From: Comamonas composti DSM 21721
GTDB lineage: Bacteria > Pseudomonadota > Gammaproteobacteria > Burkholderiales > Burkholderiaceae_C
NCBI RefSeq assembly: GCF_000429845.1
Contig: NZ_AUCQ01000006.1
Coordinates: forward strand, 124,001-188,000
Reading direction: 5' to 3'
DNA length: 64,000 bases
Part shown: positions 46,046 to 54,079 of the stretch, in pieces
How positions within the stretch are numbered: position 1 is the stretch's first letter
Layout: each line of letters opens with the position of its first letter
The notes under the pieces: generated by a model
Told to the model about the DNA's origin: nothing
Database searches by the model: none
Seen by the model: only the letters and a program-made list of their open reading frames with translations
Program-made: the position numbers and the translations under genes

Positions 46046-47836
46046 TCATAAGAACGGCGTGCTCGCCATGACCTCGGGCAGCGTGGTCAGCCCTTCGGCC
46101 ACGCGCAAGACGCCGGCCAGCCGCAGGGGGCGCATGCCGTCCTGCACGGCCTGGCGGCTCAGGGACTGCATGGAGGGGTTGGCATGGATTTGCTGCTTGA
46201 GTTCCTCGCTCACGCTCAGCAACTCGTACAACCCCATGCGCCCGCGATAGCCGGTCATGCGGCATTCCTCGCAACCCACAGGCTTGTAGGGCTGGCAGTT
46301 GCCCGAGAGCTTCCAGGGCTTGACCGCCTCGGCCAGGGCCTCGTGTGCGAGCTCCTCGTCGCGCTGCTTGCAGGCCGAGCACAGCGTGCGCACCAGGCGC
46401 TGGGCCAACACGCCCAGCAAGGTGGCATTGATCAGATAGGGCGGCACGCCCAGCTCCATGAGCCGGCTCACGGCGCTGGGCGCATCGTTGGTGTGCAGGG
46501 TGGAGAACACCAGATGGCCCGTGAGCGCGGCCTGCACCGCCATCTCGGCCGTGGCCAGGTCGCGAATCTCGCCGACCATGATGATGTCCGGATCCTGGCG
46601 CATGAGGGCGCGCAGGCCTTCGGTAAAACCAAAGTCGAGCTGGGCCTGGACCTGGGTCTGGTTGAAACTGGGCTCGATCATCTCGATGGGATCCTCCACG
46701 GTGCTCACATTGACCTCTTCCGAGGCCACGCGCTTGAGCGTGGAATACAGCGTGGTGGTCTTGCCCGAGCCCGTCGGGCCGGTCACGAGAATGATGCCGT
46801 GCGGCCTTTTCACAAGCTCGTTCCAGCGCCTGGCGTCATGCGGGCTGAAGCCCAGGGCATCGAGATCCTTGACCGCGTTGTCGGGGTCGAAGATGCGCAT
46901 CACCATTTTTTCGCCAAAGGCCGTGGGCAGCGTGGACAAGCGCATTTCCACCTCGTCGCCGCGCGGGTTGCGGGTCTTGATGCGCCCGTCCTGGGGCCTG
47001 CGCTTTTCGACCACGTCCATGCGGCCCAGCAGCTTGACACGCGCCACCATGGCATTGAGCACGCCCATGGGCATTTGATAGACCGGATGCAGCACACCAT
47101 CTATGCGAAAGCGGATCACGCCCTGCTCGCGCCGGGGCTCCATGTGGATGTCGCTGGCGCGCTGGTCGAACGCGTACTGCCACAGCCAGTCCACCACGCG
47201 GATCACGCCCTGGTCGTTGGCATCCAGCTGCTTGTTGCTGTTGCCCAGCTCCACCAGTTGCTCGAAGCTGGCTGCTGCCGAGGCTCCTCCGGCCTTCTGC
47301 GCCGCGCGCACGGACTTGGCCAGCGCAAAGAATTCGGCCGTGTAGCGCTTGATCTCCAGAGGGTTGGCCAGCACGCGGCGTACGCTGCGCCTGGCCTGGC
47401 GCTCGACCTCGGGCACCCAGTCGTCAAGAAAGGGCTCGGCCGTAGCCACCACCACTTCCTGCGGCGAGATCTGCACGGGCAGCACCTTGTGGCGCTCGGC
47501 ATAGCTGGCGCTCATGATCTCGCCGACCCGGCCCACGTCCACACGCAGCGGATCGATGCGCAGATAGCCCAGGCCGCTGCGCCGCGCCAGATACTGGGTC
47601 AGGGCCTCCACATCCAGCGCCCGGCCGTCGGCCAGGGCCGTCACCCCTACATTCGCCAGACGCACCAGCGGATGCTGGGCGCTTTCGGCCTGGGAGCAGC
47701 GCGCAACCACGCGCTCAGCCTCCTGACTGCTAATCTGCCCATCGGCCTGCAGCCACTGCACGATGCGGCGCCAGTCCAGCGGACCAGAGGCGGAAGCAGA
47801 CGAAGCGGGGGCAGCAACCTTTTGGGGTTCAGGCAT
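46046..47836 (-). CDS. type II secretion / type IV pilus ATPase, GspE/PilB family
   Basis: A 596-residue secretion ATPase. An N-terminal MshEN-like domain contains RIDPLRVDVGRVGEIMS. The core follows, with Walker A GPTGSGKTT, the Asp box DPDIIMVGEIRD and the His box LTGHLVFSTLHTNDA. A four-cysteine zinc motif, CSAC and CEEC, lies near the C terminus. It would drive pseudopilus or pilus assembly from the inner face of the membrane. It is isolated: no gspF, pilC or pseudopilin gene is close. The start is probably 47836 (MPEPQKV); a longer N terminus is possible. A convergent gap of 92 bases separates it from the DUF4861 gene. Confidence 0.92.
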   Translation of the reverse strand: MPEPQKVAAPASSASASGPLDWRRIVQWLQADGQISSQEAERVVARCSQAESAQHPLVRLANVGVTALADGRALDVEALTQYLARRSGLGYLRIDPLRVDVGRVGEIMSASYAERHKVLPVQISPQEVVVATAEPFLDDWVPEVERQARRSVRRVLANPLEIKRYTAEFFALAKSVRAAQKAGGASAAASFEQLVELGNSNKQLDANDQGVIRVVDWLWQYAFDQRASDIHMEPRREQGVIRFRIDGVLHPVYQMPMGVLNAMVARVKLLGRMDVVEKRRPQDGRIKTRNPRGDEVEMRLSTLPTAFGEKMVMRIFDPDNAVKDLDALGFSPHDARRWNELVKRPHGIILVTGPTGSGKTTTLYSTLKRVASEEVNVSTVEDPIEMIEPSFNQTQVQAQLDFGFTEGLRALMRQDPDIIMVGEIRDLATAEMAVQAALTGHLVFSTLHTNDAPSAVSRLMELGVPPYLINATLLGVLAQRLVRTLCSACKQRDEELAHEALAEAVKPWKLSGNCQPYKPVGCEECRMTGYRGRMGLYELLSVSEELKQQIHANPSMQSLSRQAVQDGMRPLRLAGVLRVAEGLTTLPEVMASTPFL

Positions 47837-47988
47837 GGGGATGGGGCTTGTAACGTATAAGACCTTAATGTAAGCCTTGCGGCTTGCCGGCAAGCCGTGA
47901 TAGGTCAGCCAGCCGTGGCGCCGCGCTGCATCCCATCCATAACAACCGCCAAAGAGCGCAAGCGAGCAACATCCAGTGCGCAGCGCAC

Positions 47989-48037
47989 AAAACCGGCGCG
48001 GCCCAACTCAAGGACACCGAGGAAGAGCCGCTCAGGG
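47989..48037. repeat. partial copy of the GC-rich intergenic element
   Basis: AAAACCGGCGC followed by CACCGAGGAAGAGCCGCTCAGG resembles the left half of the element at 50834-50932 (AAAACCGGCGC ... GCCGAGCAAGAGCCGC). It reaches the stop of the spermidine-synthase-like gene. Confidence 0.45.
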
Positions 48038-48838
48038 CGTGGATTTCATCGCCGGCCCGAACACCTTGGCCCAGCGCTGGGTCGGCAGATCCCAATAGGT
48101 GTTGACCTGGTCGCAGGCCGCCTGCAGCGCCTCGCCCTGCAGGGCTTTGGGCGTTCTCTGGGCCAGGACCACGGTATTGCCTTCGCGCGTGGGCCGAAAG
48201 TACCACAGCGCCTGGTTGCCAAAGGCCTGGGCCATTTTCTCCAGGCTGCGCTCGTAGCTGCTGGTGCGGCCGAACAGGTTGACGGTCATGATGCCGTCCT
48301 CGGTCAGCAGTGCGCGGCAGTCGGCATAGAACTCGGCACTGTCGAGCACGGGCGCGGCCGCGTCGTGGTCGTAGAGGTCCACGGCCAGCGCGTCCACCGT
48401 GCCCAGCCATTCGCTTTTGCGGATTTCCTGGGCTGCATCGGCCAGCACCACCTGCAGCCTGTCGCTGTCGGGCGGCAGCTTGAACCAGCTGCGGCAGACG
48501 GACAGCACCTGCGGGTTGAGCTCGATGGCCGTGGTCCGCATGCGCAGCTTCTTGTGGCAGAACTTGGTGATGGCGCCCGCGCCCAGGCCCAGTTGCATGG
48601 CATGGCGGCCGGCCACGCTGGCCGGCTCCATGAACATCAGCCAGCCCATCATGCGCTGCACGTATTCGAGTTCGAGCTCGAAAGGCTCGCGTATGCGCAT
48701 GGAGCCCTGTATCCAGGGCGTGCCCAGATGCAGGTGGCGCACGTCGCCATCGTCGGAGACACTGACTTCGGGCAACTCGTTGACGGGGAAGGAGGATGCG
48801 GCTGCGGCCTTGGCCGCGCCTCTGGTTTTGCGTATCAC
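48032..48838 (-). CDS. spermidine synthase-like (polyamine aminopropyltransferase fold) protein
   Basis: A 268-residue protein with a SpeE-type Rossmann methyltransferase fold: MQLGLGAGAITKFCHKK for cofactor binding, AIELNPQVLSVC, and DALAVDLYDHDAAAP where SpeE has its catalytic Asp region. The usual GGGDG motif is changed to LGLGAG. Such genes are often called spermidine synthase, but an ordinary methyltransferase activity is equally possible. The downstream gap holds only repeat sequence. Confidence 0.7.
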   Translation of the reverse strand: MIRKTRGAAKAAAASSFPVNELPEVSVSDDGDVRHLHLGTPWIQGSMRIREPFELELEYVQRMMGWLMFMEPASVAGRHAMQLGLGAGAITKFCHKKLRMRTTAIELNPQVLSVCRSWFKLPPDSDRLQVVLADAAQEIRKSEWLGTVDALAVDLYDHDAAAPVLDSAEFYADCRALLTEDGIMTVNLFGRTSSYERSLEKMAQAFGNQALWYFRPTREGNTVVLAQRTPKALQGEALQAACDQVNTYWDLPTQRWAKVFGPAMKSTP

Positions 48839-48846
48839 GATAAAAA

Positions 48847-49377
48847 TCAGATCAATTGGTTGGCGGCCAGCGCCTCGCGCCAGGCCTGCAGCTTGCGCTC
48901 GAAGGACCAGCTCGCATTCGCCGGGCTGGTGGAAGGCAGCTTGAGGGCGGCCAGGCCCAGGGCCTGGACACGGCCCGCGTGCTTGTAGCTTTCCGCACCG
49001 TTGTGCAGGCCCAGGCGCAGCAGCGGGCAGCGTTTGCGCAGGGCCGTGAAGTCGTTGACCTCTGCCGCGCGTATGGCGCTATCCAGACTGCCCTGGCGCT
49101 CGCAGCTCGCATACACATCCCACAGGCCCAGGCCGCGCGCCAGCAGCCATTCGCAGCGGCCCGCATAGTCGCTGCGCAGCGGCTGCACATGCGCGGGCCA
49201 CAAGGCCTGGAGCAGCGGCCAGAACTTGTTTTGCGCATGCGCGTAGTACTGCTGCAGGTCCAGCGAGCGCTGCCCCGGGAAGCTGCCCAGCACCAGGGCC
49301 CGCGTGCGCGCATCGGCCACGGGGGCCAGCCCGTGCAGACGCACAGCGGTCGAGGGTTGCGGGGCAGAGCTTGGCAT
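48847..49377 (-). CDS. hypoxanthine/deoxyinosine-DNA glycosylase (UDG family 6)
   Basis: A DNA repair enzyme of about 176 residues that removes deaminated adenine. It has the family motif LVLGSFPGQRSLDLQQYY directly followed by AHAQNKFWP, then LPSTSPANA near the C terminus. GACAAT on the minus strand (49385-49390) stands seven bases before the second ATG (49377), suggesting a leaderless message from that codon. The ATG at 49386 would add three residues. It is eight bases upstream of the spermidine-synthase-like gene. Confidence 0.85.
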   Translation of the reverse strand: MPSSAPQPSTAVRLHGLAPVADARTRALVLGSFPGQRSLDLQQYYAHAQNKFWPLLQALWPAHVQPLRSDYAGRCEWLLARGLGLWDVYASCERQGSLDSAIRAAEVNDFTALRKRCPLLRLGLHNGAESYKHAGRVQALGLAALKLPSTSPANASWSFERKLQAWREALAANQLI

Positions 49378-49451
49378 GGCCGGCATTGTCGCCCACCCGC
49401 TCGCACGGCGTTCGTGGCGTCTCCCATGCCCCGGAGCGGGGCTGCAGCTTT

Positions 49452-50348
49452 TCAGGCCGCAGGCAGGCCTTTCAAGGCCGCGCGCGCATTCGCCGAGGTG
49501 GCCAGGGCCAGCGCCTGGGGCGTGATGCCGCGCAGGGCTGCGATCTCGGCTGCGATGCGCGGCAGCTGGTCCGGCGCGTTGCGGCCCTGGGCCTGGCCTG
49601 TGGCGCGCTGCTCGGCCGTGGTGTAGAGCCAGTGCGGGGGAATGTCCGGGGCATCGGTTTCCAGCACCAGGCTGGCCAGCGGCAGCGTGGCTGCGAGCTC
49701 GCGCAATTTGAGCGCGCGCTCGTAGGTCACGGCACCACCAAAGCCGAGCTTAAAGCCCAGATCGATGAAGGCCCGGGCCTGCTGGGCGCTGCCGTTGAAC
49801 GCATGGGCAATGCCGCCCGCCACGGGCCGCGCGCGCAAGGTCTTGAGCAGGCGGTCGCTGGACTTGCGCACATGCAAGATGACGGGCAGATCGAACTCGC
49901 GCGCCAGCGCTATCTGCTGCTCGTAGAACCAGATCTGGCGTGCCTCATCGAGGCCTGCATCAGGGCTTGCCCCCACGCTCGCCCGCTGCGCGTGGCTTGC
50001 TGCCCCCCGAGGGGGCTGCTCTTTGCCTTGGGGCGGCCCGGCGGCAAAGAAATCCAGCCCGATCTCTCCCACGGCCACCAGGCGCGGATCGCCACGGCGG
50101 CGGGCCAGTTCTTCGCGCAGGGCGGCAATGTCCTCCTCCCGGGCACGCGGCGTGTACAAGGGGTGGATGCCCAGCGCGTAGCTGTCGCCATGGCGGGCGG
50201 CGAGCTCGGCCACGCCGGCCCACAGCCCACGCTCCACGGCCGGAATCAGCAGGTGACCGACACCCGCAGCCCGCGCCGCCGCACGCACGGCATCGCGGTC
50301 AGCGTCGAACTCCGGCGCATCGAGATGGCAATGGCTGTCTATCCACAT
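49452..50348 (-). CDS. tatD: TatD-family metal-dependent hydrolase with inserted repeat-derived segment
   Basis: A 298-residue TatD-like DNase. All metal ligands are visible: His in DSHCHLD, Glu in GEIGLDF, His in ILHVRK, His in IAHAFNG and Asp in ETDAPDIPP. Between GLDFF and the helix RQIWFYEQQ is an unusual stretch of about 35 residues (AAGPPQGKEQPPRGAAS...) where relatives have about eleven. Its DNA (49971-50043) is the GC-rich palindromic element seen between genes, inserted in frame. Start at 50348 (MWIDSHCHLD) or three codons earlier. Confidence 0.9.
   Translation of the reverse strand: MWIDSHCHLDAPEFDADRDAVRAAARAAGVGHLLIPAVERGLWAGVAELAARHGDSYALGIHPLYTPRAREEDIAALREELARRRGDPRLVAVGEIGLDFFAAGPPQGKEQPPRGAASHAQRASVGASPDAGLDEARQIWFYEQQIALAREFDLPVILHVRKSSDRLLKTLRARPVAGGIAHAFNGSAQQARAFIDLGFKLGFGGAVTYERALKLRELAATLPLASLVLETDAPDIPPHWLYTTAEQRATGQAQGRNAPDQLPRIAAEIAALRGITPQALALATSANARAALKGLPAA
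49971..50043. repeat. GC-rich palindromic element inside tatD
   Basis: It contains CCCCCCGAGGGGG, then GCTGCTCTTTGCCTTGGGGC and GGCCCGGCGG. The same order of blocks opens the tandem repeat at 27391 (CCCCGAGGGGGACGACAGCC, TTTGCTGCGGGGCGGCC). The insertion length keeps the tatD frame open. Confidence 0.7.
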
Positions 50349-50441
50349 TAGAGACATAAGCAAGAGCGCTCTTAAAACAGATGCTGCTTGCGCTTGTCTG
50401 TACTGGATTTCAGATGCTTTTCGATCTGAAATGGCTTGAAT

Positions 50442-50470
50442 ACATGCGCTTGCAGCTATCAAAAAAAATC
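50442..50470. repeat. short dispersed repeat, second copy of the GCAGCTATCA type
   Basis: ACATGCGCTTGCAGCTATCA followed by an A run resembles 21617-21648 (GCAAGCGCTAGCAGCTATCA). It lies between tatD and the thioredoxin gene and reaches the stop of the latter. Confidence 0.45.
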
Positions 50471-50792
50471 AGCCCATGCGCGCCAGCGCGGCCCGCATTT
50501 CCTCGCCGACCTGGGCCAGGCCAAAGCTGCGCCCATATTCCAGCACCAGCTTGCCCGCTATGAAAAAACGCAGCACGGGCAAGGTGAATACACCTTGCTG
50601 GGCACAGGCCGCGGGCAGGGCTGCGCAGTCCACCGAGGCCAGGGCCACTTCGGGAAAGCCATTCGCCACCATCTCCTGCAGCCTGGGTTTGAGCGCCTGG
50701 CAGACGCCGCAGTGCGCGCCGCCCCACAGCACCAGGGCCACAGGCCGCTGCAGCCATTGCGCCAACTCCTGTTCCGAACCGATGCCGTGCAT
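50469..50792 (-). CDS. thioredoxin-family protein
   Basis: A 107-residue thioredoxin fold. It has LVLWGGAHCGVCQALKPRL with the redox pair Cys28 and Cys31 (CGVC rather than CGPC), and a cis-proline region FTLPVLRFFIAGK. GGAGG lies five bases before the ATG at 50792, preferred over the ATGATG at 50807, which precedes that site. Cytosolic; partner unknown. Confidence 0.85.
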   Translation of the reverse strand: MHGIGSEQELAQWLQRPVALVLWGGAHCGVCQALKPRLQEMVANGFPEVALASVDCAALPAACAQQGVFTLPVLRFFIAGKLVLEYGRSFGLAQVGEEMRAALARMG

Positions 50793-50833
50793 GGCCACCT
50801 CCATCATCCAGAGCCTGCCTCATCACAGCCTCC

Positions 50834-50932
50834 AAAACCGGCGCTCCCCAGCCCAGAGACGCCGAGCAAGAGCCGCCCCGCGGCGAGGGCGCCGCCCCCC
50901 TTCCAGGGGAAGCGGCGCAGCCGCTCAGGGGG
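50834..50932. repeat. GC-rich palindromic element, probable terminator after lolD
   Basis: From AAAACCGGCGC through GCCGAGCAAGAGCCGC to CCCTTCCAGGGGAAGCGGCG and CAGCCGCTCAGGGGG. It contains the hairpins CCCCTT-CCA-GGGG and AGCGGC-GCA-GCCGCT and abuts the lolD stop codon. The same block order, reversed, follows the EamA gene at 27364. It may end lolD transcription, though there is no T run. Confidence 0.6.
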
Positions 50933-51634
50933 TCACACCAGCCTCCCTTGATCCAGCCTCACCACCCTGTCGCAGCGCGCGGCCAGGGCCTCGTCATGCG
51001 TGACCATCACAAAGGCCGTGCCCTTGTTGCGCGCCAGCTCCAGCATCAGGCCGAAGACCGTGTCCGCCGTGCCCCGATCCAGATTGCCCGTGGGCTCGTC
51101 GGCCAGCACGCAGGCCGGGGCCGTGACCAGGGCGCGCGCAATGGCCACGCGCTGGCGTTCACCGCCCGAGAGCTCGGCCGGGCGGTGCAGCATGCGCTCG
51201 CCCAAGCCCACGGCGGCCAGCATGGCTGCGGCGCTTTCCATGGCATCGGCCTTGTCCTCGCGGCGTATGCGCAGCGGCATGGCCACGTTTTCCTGAGCGC
51301 TGAACTCGGGCAGCAGGTGGTGGAACTGGTAGATGAAGCCCAGGTGGCGGTTGCGCAGCTCGCCCTGCCTCTTGGGACTCAAGCCGTGCAGGCTCTGGCC
51401 CTGGAGCACGACCGAGCCGCTGGTCGGCGCATCCAGCCCGCCCAGCAGATGCAGCAAGGTGCTCTTGCCCGAGCCCGAGGCACCGACGATGGCCAGGGTC
51501 TCGCCGGCCCGGACCTGCAAGTCCACGCCGGACAGCACCTGCACATCGATACGACCTTCGGCAAAGCGCTTGACCAGACCTTTGGCATCCAGCACCAGGG
51601 AGTTTGCGGCGGGCGCGAAATTCTTGTCATTCAT
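50933..51634 (-). CDS. lolD: lipoprotein-releasing system ATPase
   Basis: A 233-residue ABC ATPase: Walker [10 protein letters not shown], a LolD-typical region [18 protein letters not shown], signature [15 protein letters not shown], Walker [12 protein letters not shown]. It powers extraction of outer-membrane lipoproteins from the inner membrane. Its ATG overlaps the end of the membrane-subunit gene by eight bases (TATGAATGA). Confidence 0.95.
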   Translation of the reverse strand: MNDKNFAPAANSLVLDAKGLVKRFAEGRIDVQVLSGVDLQVRAGETLAIVGASGSGKSTLLHLLGGLDAPTSGSVVLQGQSLHGLSPKRQGELRNRHLGFIYQFHHLLPEFSAQENVAMPLRIRREDKADAMESAAAMLAAVGLGERMLHRPAELSGGERQRVAIARALVTAPACVLADEPTGNLDRGTADTVFGLMLELARNKGTAFVMVTHDEALAARCDRVVRLDQGRLV

Positions 51635-52880
51635 AGCGCAAGGCCTCGGCAGGGTTGACGCGGCTGGCGCGCCAGCTGGGATAGATCGTGGCCACGAAAG
51701 CCAGCACCAGGGAGATCACGCCTATGGGCACGATGTCGCTGCTTTGCGGGTCGCTGGGCATCTTGCTGATCAGGTAGATGTCCTTGGGCAGGAAGTCGGC
51801 ATGCAGCAGCTTTTCTATGGCCGGCACGATGACGTCGATATTCACCGCAATGCCCAGGCCCAGCAGCAGGCCGGCCAGCGTGCCGATGACGCCGACCATG
51901 GCCCCCTGCACCATGAAGATGCCCATGATGCTGGACGGCGAGGCGCCCAGGGTGCGCAAAATGGCGATGTCGGCACGCTTGTCGGTCACCGTCATGACCA
52001 GGGTGGAGACCAGGTTGAAAGCCGCCACGGCCACGATGAGCGTGAGGATGATGAACATCATGCGCTTTTCGAGCTGCACGGCCGCAAACCAGGTACGGTT
52101 CTGCTGGGTCCAGTCGCGAATCAGCAGGCGGTCGGTAATCGTGTGCGTCAGCTCCATGGCCACGGCCGGGGCCTCATGCAGGTCGCGCAGCTTCAGGCGT
52201 ATGCCCGTCGGGCCTTCGAGACGGAACAGGCGCTGTGCATCCTCGTAGTGCATCATCACCAGGGCCGAGTCGTACTCGTAGTGGCCGGAGTCAAAGGTGC
52301 CCGCCACCTGCATCTGCTTGAGGCGCGGCACCACGCCCGCAGGCGTGACCTGGCCGCTGGGCGCGACCAGGGTCACCTTGTCGCCTTCGCGCACGCCCAG
52401 GGCGCGCGCCAGCTCCACGCCCAGCACCACGCGGAACTCGCCGGGCACGAGCTTTTGCAGCACCTCGCCATTCGCGGCCGCCACATCCGTGACCTCGCCT
52501 TCGCGCGCCGGATCGATGCCGCGCACCAGCGCGCCCTTCATGTCCTCACCGCGCGCCAGCAGCGCCTGGGCTGCGACAAAGGGCGCAGCGCCCAGCACAT
52601 CAGGGTTGCTGCGCGCCTCCTGCATGGTGCGCTCCAGATCCGGCAGGGCCGCGCCGTTGGGCGCAAAGATTTCGATGTGCGAGACCACGCTGAGCATACG
52701 ATCGCGCACCTCTTTCTGGAACCCGTTCATCACGCTGAGCACGATGATGAGCGCGGCCACGCCCAGAGAGATGCCCAGCATGGACACGCCCGAGATGAAG
52801 GAGATGAATCCGTTGCGCCGCGTGGCACGCCCGGCCCGGGTATAGCGCCAGCCCACGGCCAGTTCATAAGGAAATTTCAT
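51627..52880 (-). CDS. lolC: lipoprotein-releasing system membrane subunit (LolC/LolE)
   Basis: A 417-residue FtsX-family protein. One membrane segment lies near the N terminus ([31 protein letters not shown] in two pieces), a large periplasmic domain follows, and three segments lie at the C terminus around [21 protein letters not shown]. There is one such gene here rather than separate lolC and lolE. The minus-strand CACAAT at 52889-52894, eight bases before the ATG, suggests a leaderless transcript. No ribosome binding site is seen. Confidence 0.92.
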   Translation of the reverse strand: MKFPYELAVGWRYTRAGRATRRNGFISFISGVSMLGISLGVAALIIVLSVMNGFQKEVRDRMLSVVSHIEIFAPNGAALPDLERTMQEARSNPDVLGAAPFVAAQALLARGEDMKGALVRGIDPAREGEVTDVAAANGEVLQKLVPGEFRVVLGVELARALGVREGDKVTLVAPSGQVTPAGVVPRLKQMQVAGTFDSGHYEYDSALVMMHYEDAQRLFRLEGPTGIRLKLRDLHEAPAVAMELTHTITDRLLIRDWTQQNRTWFAAVQLEKRMMFIILTLIVAVAAFNLVSTLVMTVTDKRADIAILRTLGASPSSIMGIFMVQGAMVGVIGTLAGLLLGLGIAVNIDVIVPAIEKLLHADFLPKDIYLISKMPSDPQSSDIVPIGVISLVLAFVATIYPSWRASRVNPAEALRYE

Positions 52881-52931
52881 GGTGCCGCATTGTGGCACTG
52901 TGCGCCTGCTGCCCGGAAACAAGTGGCCGTA

Positions 52932-52989
52932 AGAACATGTTCACGATCTCCTCGGCGCCGCACCAGTGCAAAGGCCCTGAACACGTTCC
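52932..52989. repeat. inverted-repeat element, copy R1g
   Basis: A 58-base copy with left arm AGAACATGTTCACGATCTCC and right end GAACACGTTCC; the flank CTCGGCGCCGCACCAGTGCA matches the left flank of copy R1c (CTCGGTGCCGCGCCAGTG). It lies between divergent lolC and the RpfE-like gene. Confidence 0.65.
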
Positions 52990-53072
52990 GGCCAGCTTCA
53001 GAGATCAGGCCATCCCGCCCGGAATGCAACGCCATGCGCCCATGGCTTGCACATTGCCCGACAATAAGCCCC

Positions 53073-54077
53073 ATGTTCTTGACTGCACCCCTGGTTTCCT
53101 CGGCCCATGTTGATGGGCGCAATCTGGACGAATACATCATCTGCTATGCGGGCGGCCCTTCGGCGAATGCCACGGCCGCCGCCCCGGCCGACGACCCGGC
53201 CTGGGCCGGTCTGCAGTTGCCCCACCTCCAGGCCTTGCTGGCCCTGCTGAGCCCGGACACCCTGGACTCGGGCAGCGAAATGGACTTTTCCCCCCCGCAT
53301 GAGCGCGCCCTGGCACGCACCATGGGCCTGCCCCACGCGCCTGGGCTGATTCCCTGGGCCGCCTGGCGACTGGGCCCGCAAGAGGGCAAGGACCAGGCCT
53401 GCGCCTTCATCACGCCCTGCCACTGGCATATCGGGGCCGACCAGGTTCGCCAGGGCGATCCCGCAGGCCTTGAGATCAGCGAAGAGGAATCGCGCCAGTT
53501 ACTGGCCCTGCTCTCGCCCTGGTTCGTGGATGACGGCATCACACTGGAATATCTGGAGCCCCAGCTGTGGCTGGCACGCGGCGCACTGTTCGAAGGTCTG
53601 GCAACCGCCTCGATGGACCGCGTCATAGGCCGCGATGTACGCCCCTGGCTGCCCACGGCCGAGCAGTCACGCAGCCTGCAGCGCCTGCAAAGCGAGGTGC
53701 AGATGCTGCTCTACACGCATGTCTTCAATGATGCACGTGCGGCCCAGGGCCTGGCACCCGTGAATGCCATCTGGATCCATGGCGCAGGCAGCCTGCCTGC
53801 ACAACCGGCGGCACAGACCCGTGTCCAGTGCATAGAGGATTTGCGTGCACCGGCGCTGAATGCCGATACCCTGGCCTGGCGCCAGGCTTTTGCACAGCTC
53901 GATGCCACGCTCATGGCGGGCTTGCTGGAGCGCGTGCGCTGCGGTCAGGACCTGCGGCTCACGCTGTGCGGCGAGCGCAATGCCCAGAGCTGGAACAGGC
54001 AGCCTCTGGGCTGGCCTCAGAAAATAAAGCGCCTGATCCGGGGCAATCGCATGCCGGATCTGCGCAACACGCTATAA
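53073..54077 (+). CDS. COG4255 / RpfE-type hypothetical protein
   Basis: A 334-residue protein of the COG4255 group, sometimes labelled regulatory protein RpfE or, without evidence, phosphoglycerate mutase. Recognisable parts include FITPCHWHIGADQV, LYTHVFNDARAAQGLAPVNAIWIHGAG and the C-terminal LTLCGERNAQSWNRQ. No membrane segment or signal peptide is seen. GACAAT seven bases before the ATG suggests a leaderless start. recJ begins three bases after its stop, the usual betaproteobacterial neighbour. Function unknown. A much longer open frame upstream is a shadow of lolC and lolD. Confidence 0.7.
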   Translation: MFLTAPLVSSAHVDGRNLDEYIICYAGGPSANATAAAPADDPAWAGLQLPHLQALLALLSPDTLDSGSEMDFSPPHERALARTMGLPHAPGLIPWAAWRLGPQEGKDQACAFITPCHWHIGADQVRQGDPAGLEISEEESRQLLALLSPWFVDDGITLEYLEPQLWLARGALFEGLATASMDRVIGRDVRPWLPTAEQSRSLQRLQSEVQMLLYTHVFNDARAAQGLAPVNAIWIHGAGSLPAQPAAQTRVQCIEDLRAPALNADTLAWRQAFAQLDATLMAGLLERVRCGQDLRLTLCGERNAQSWNRQPLGWPQKIKRLIRGNRMPDLRNTL

Positions 54078-54079
54078 AA

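Noticed and set aside
51333..54077. Open frame of 914 codons on the plus strand
   Set aside because: Only its last 334 codons (from 53073) resemble a protein family; the earlier part is a shadow of lolD and lolC.
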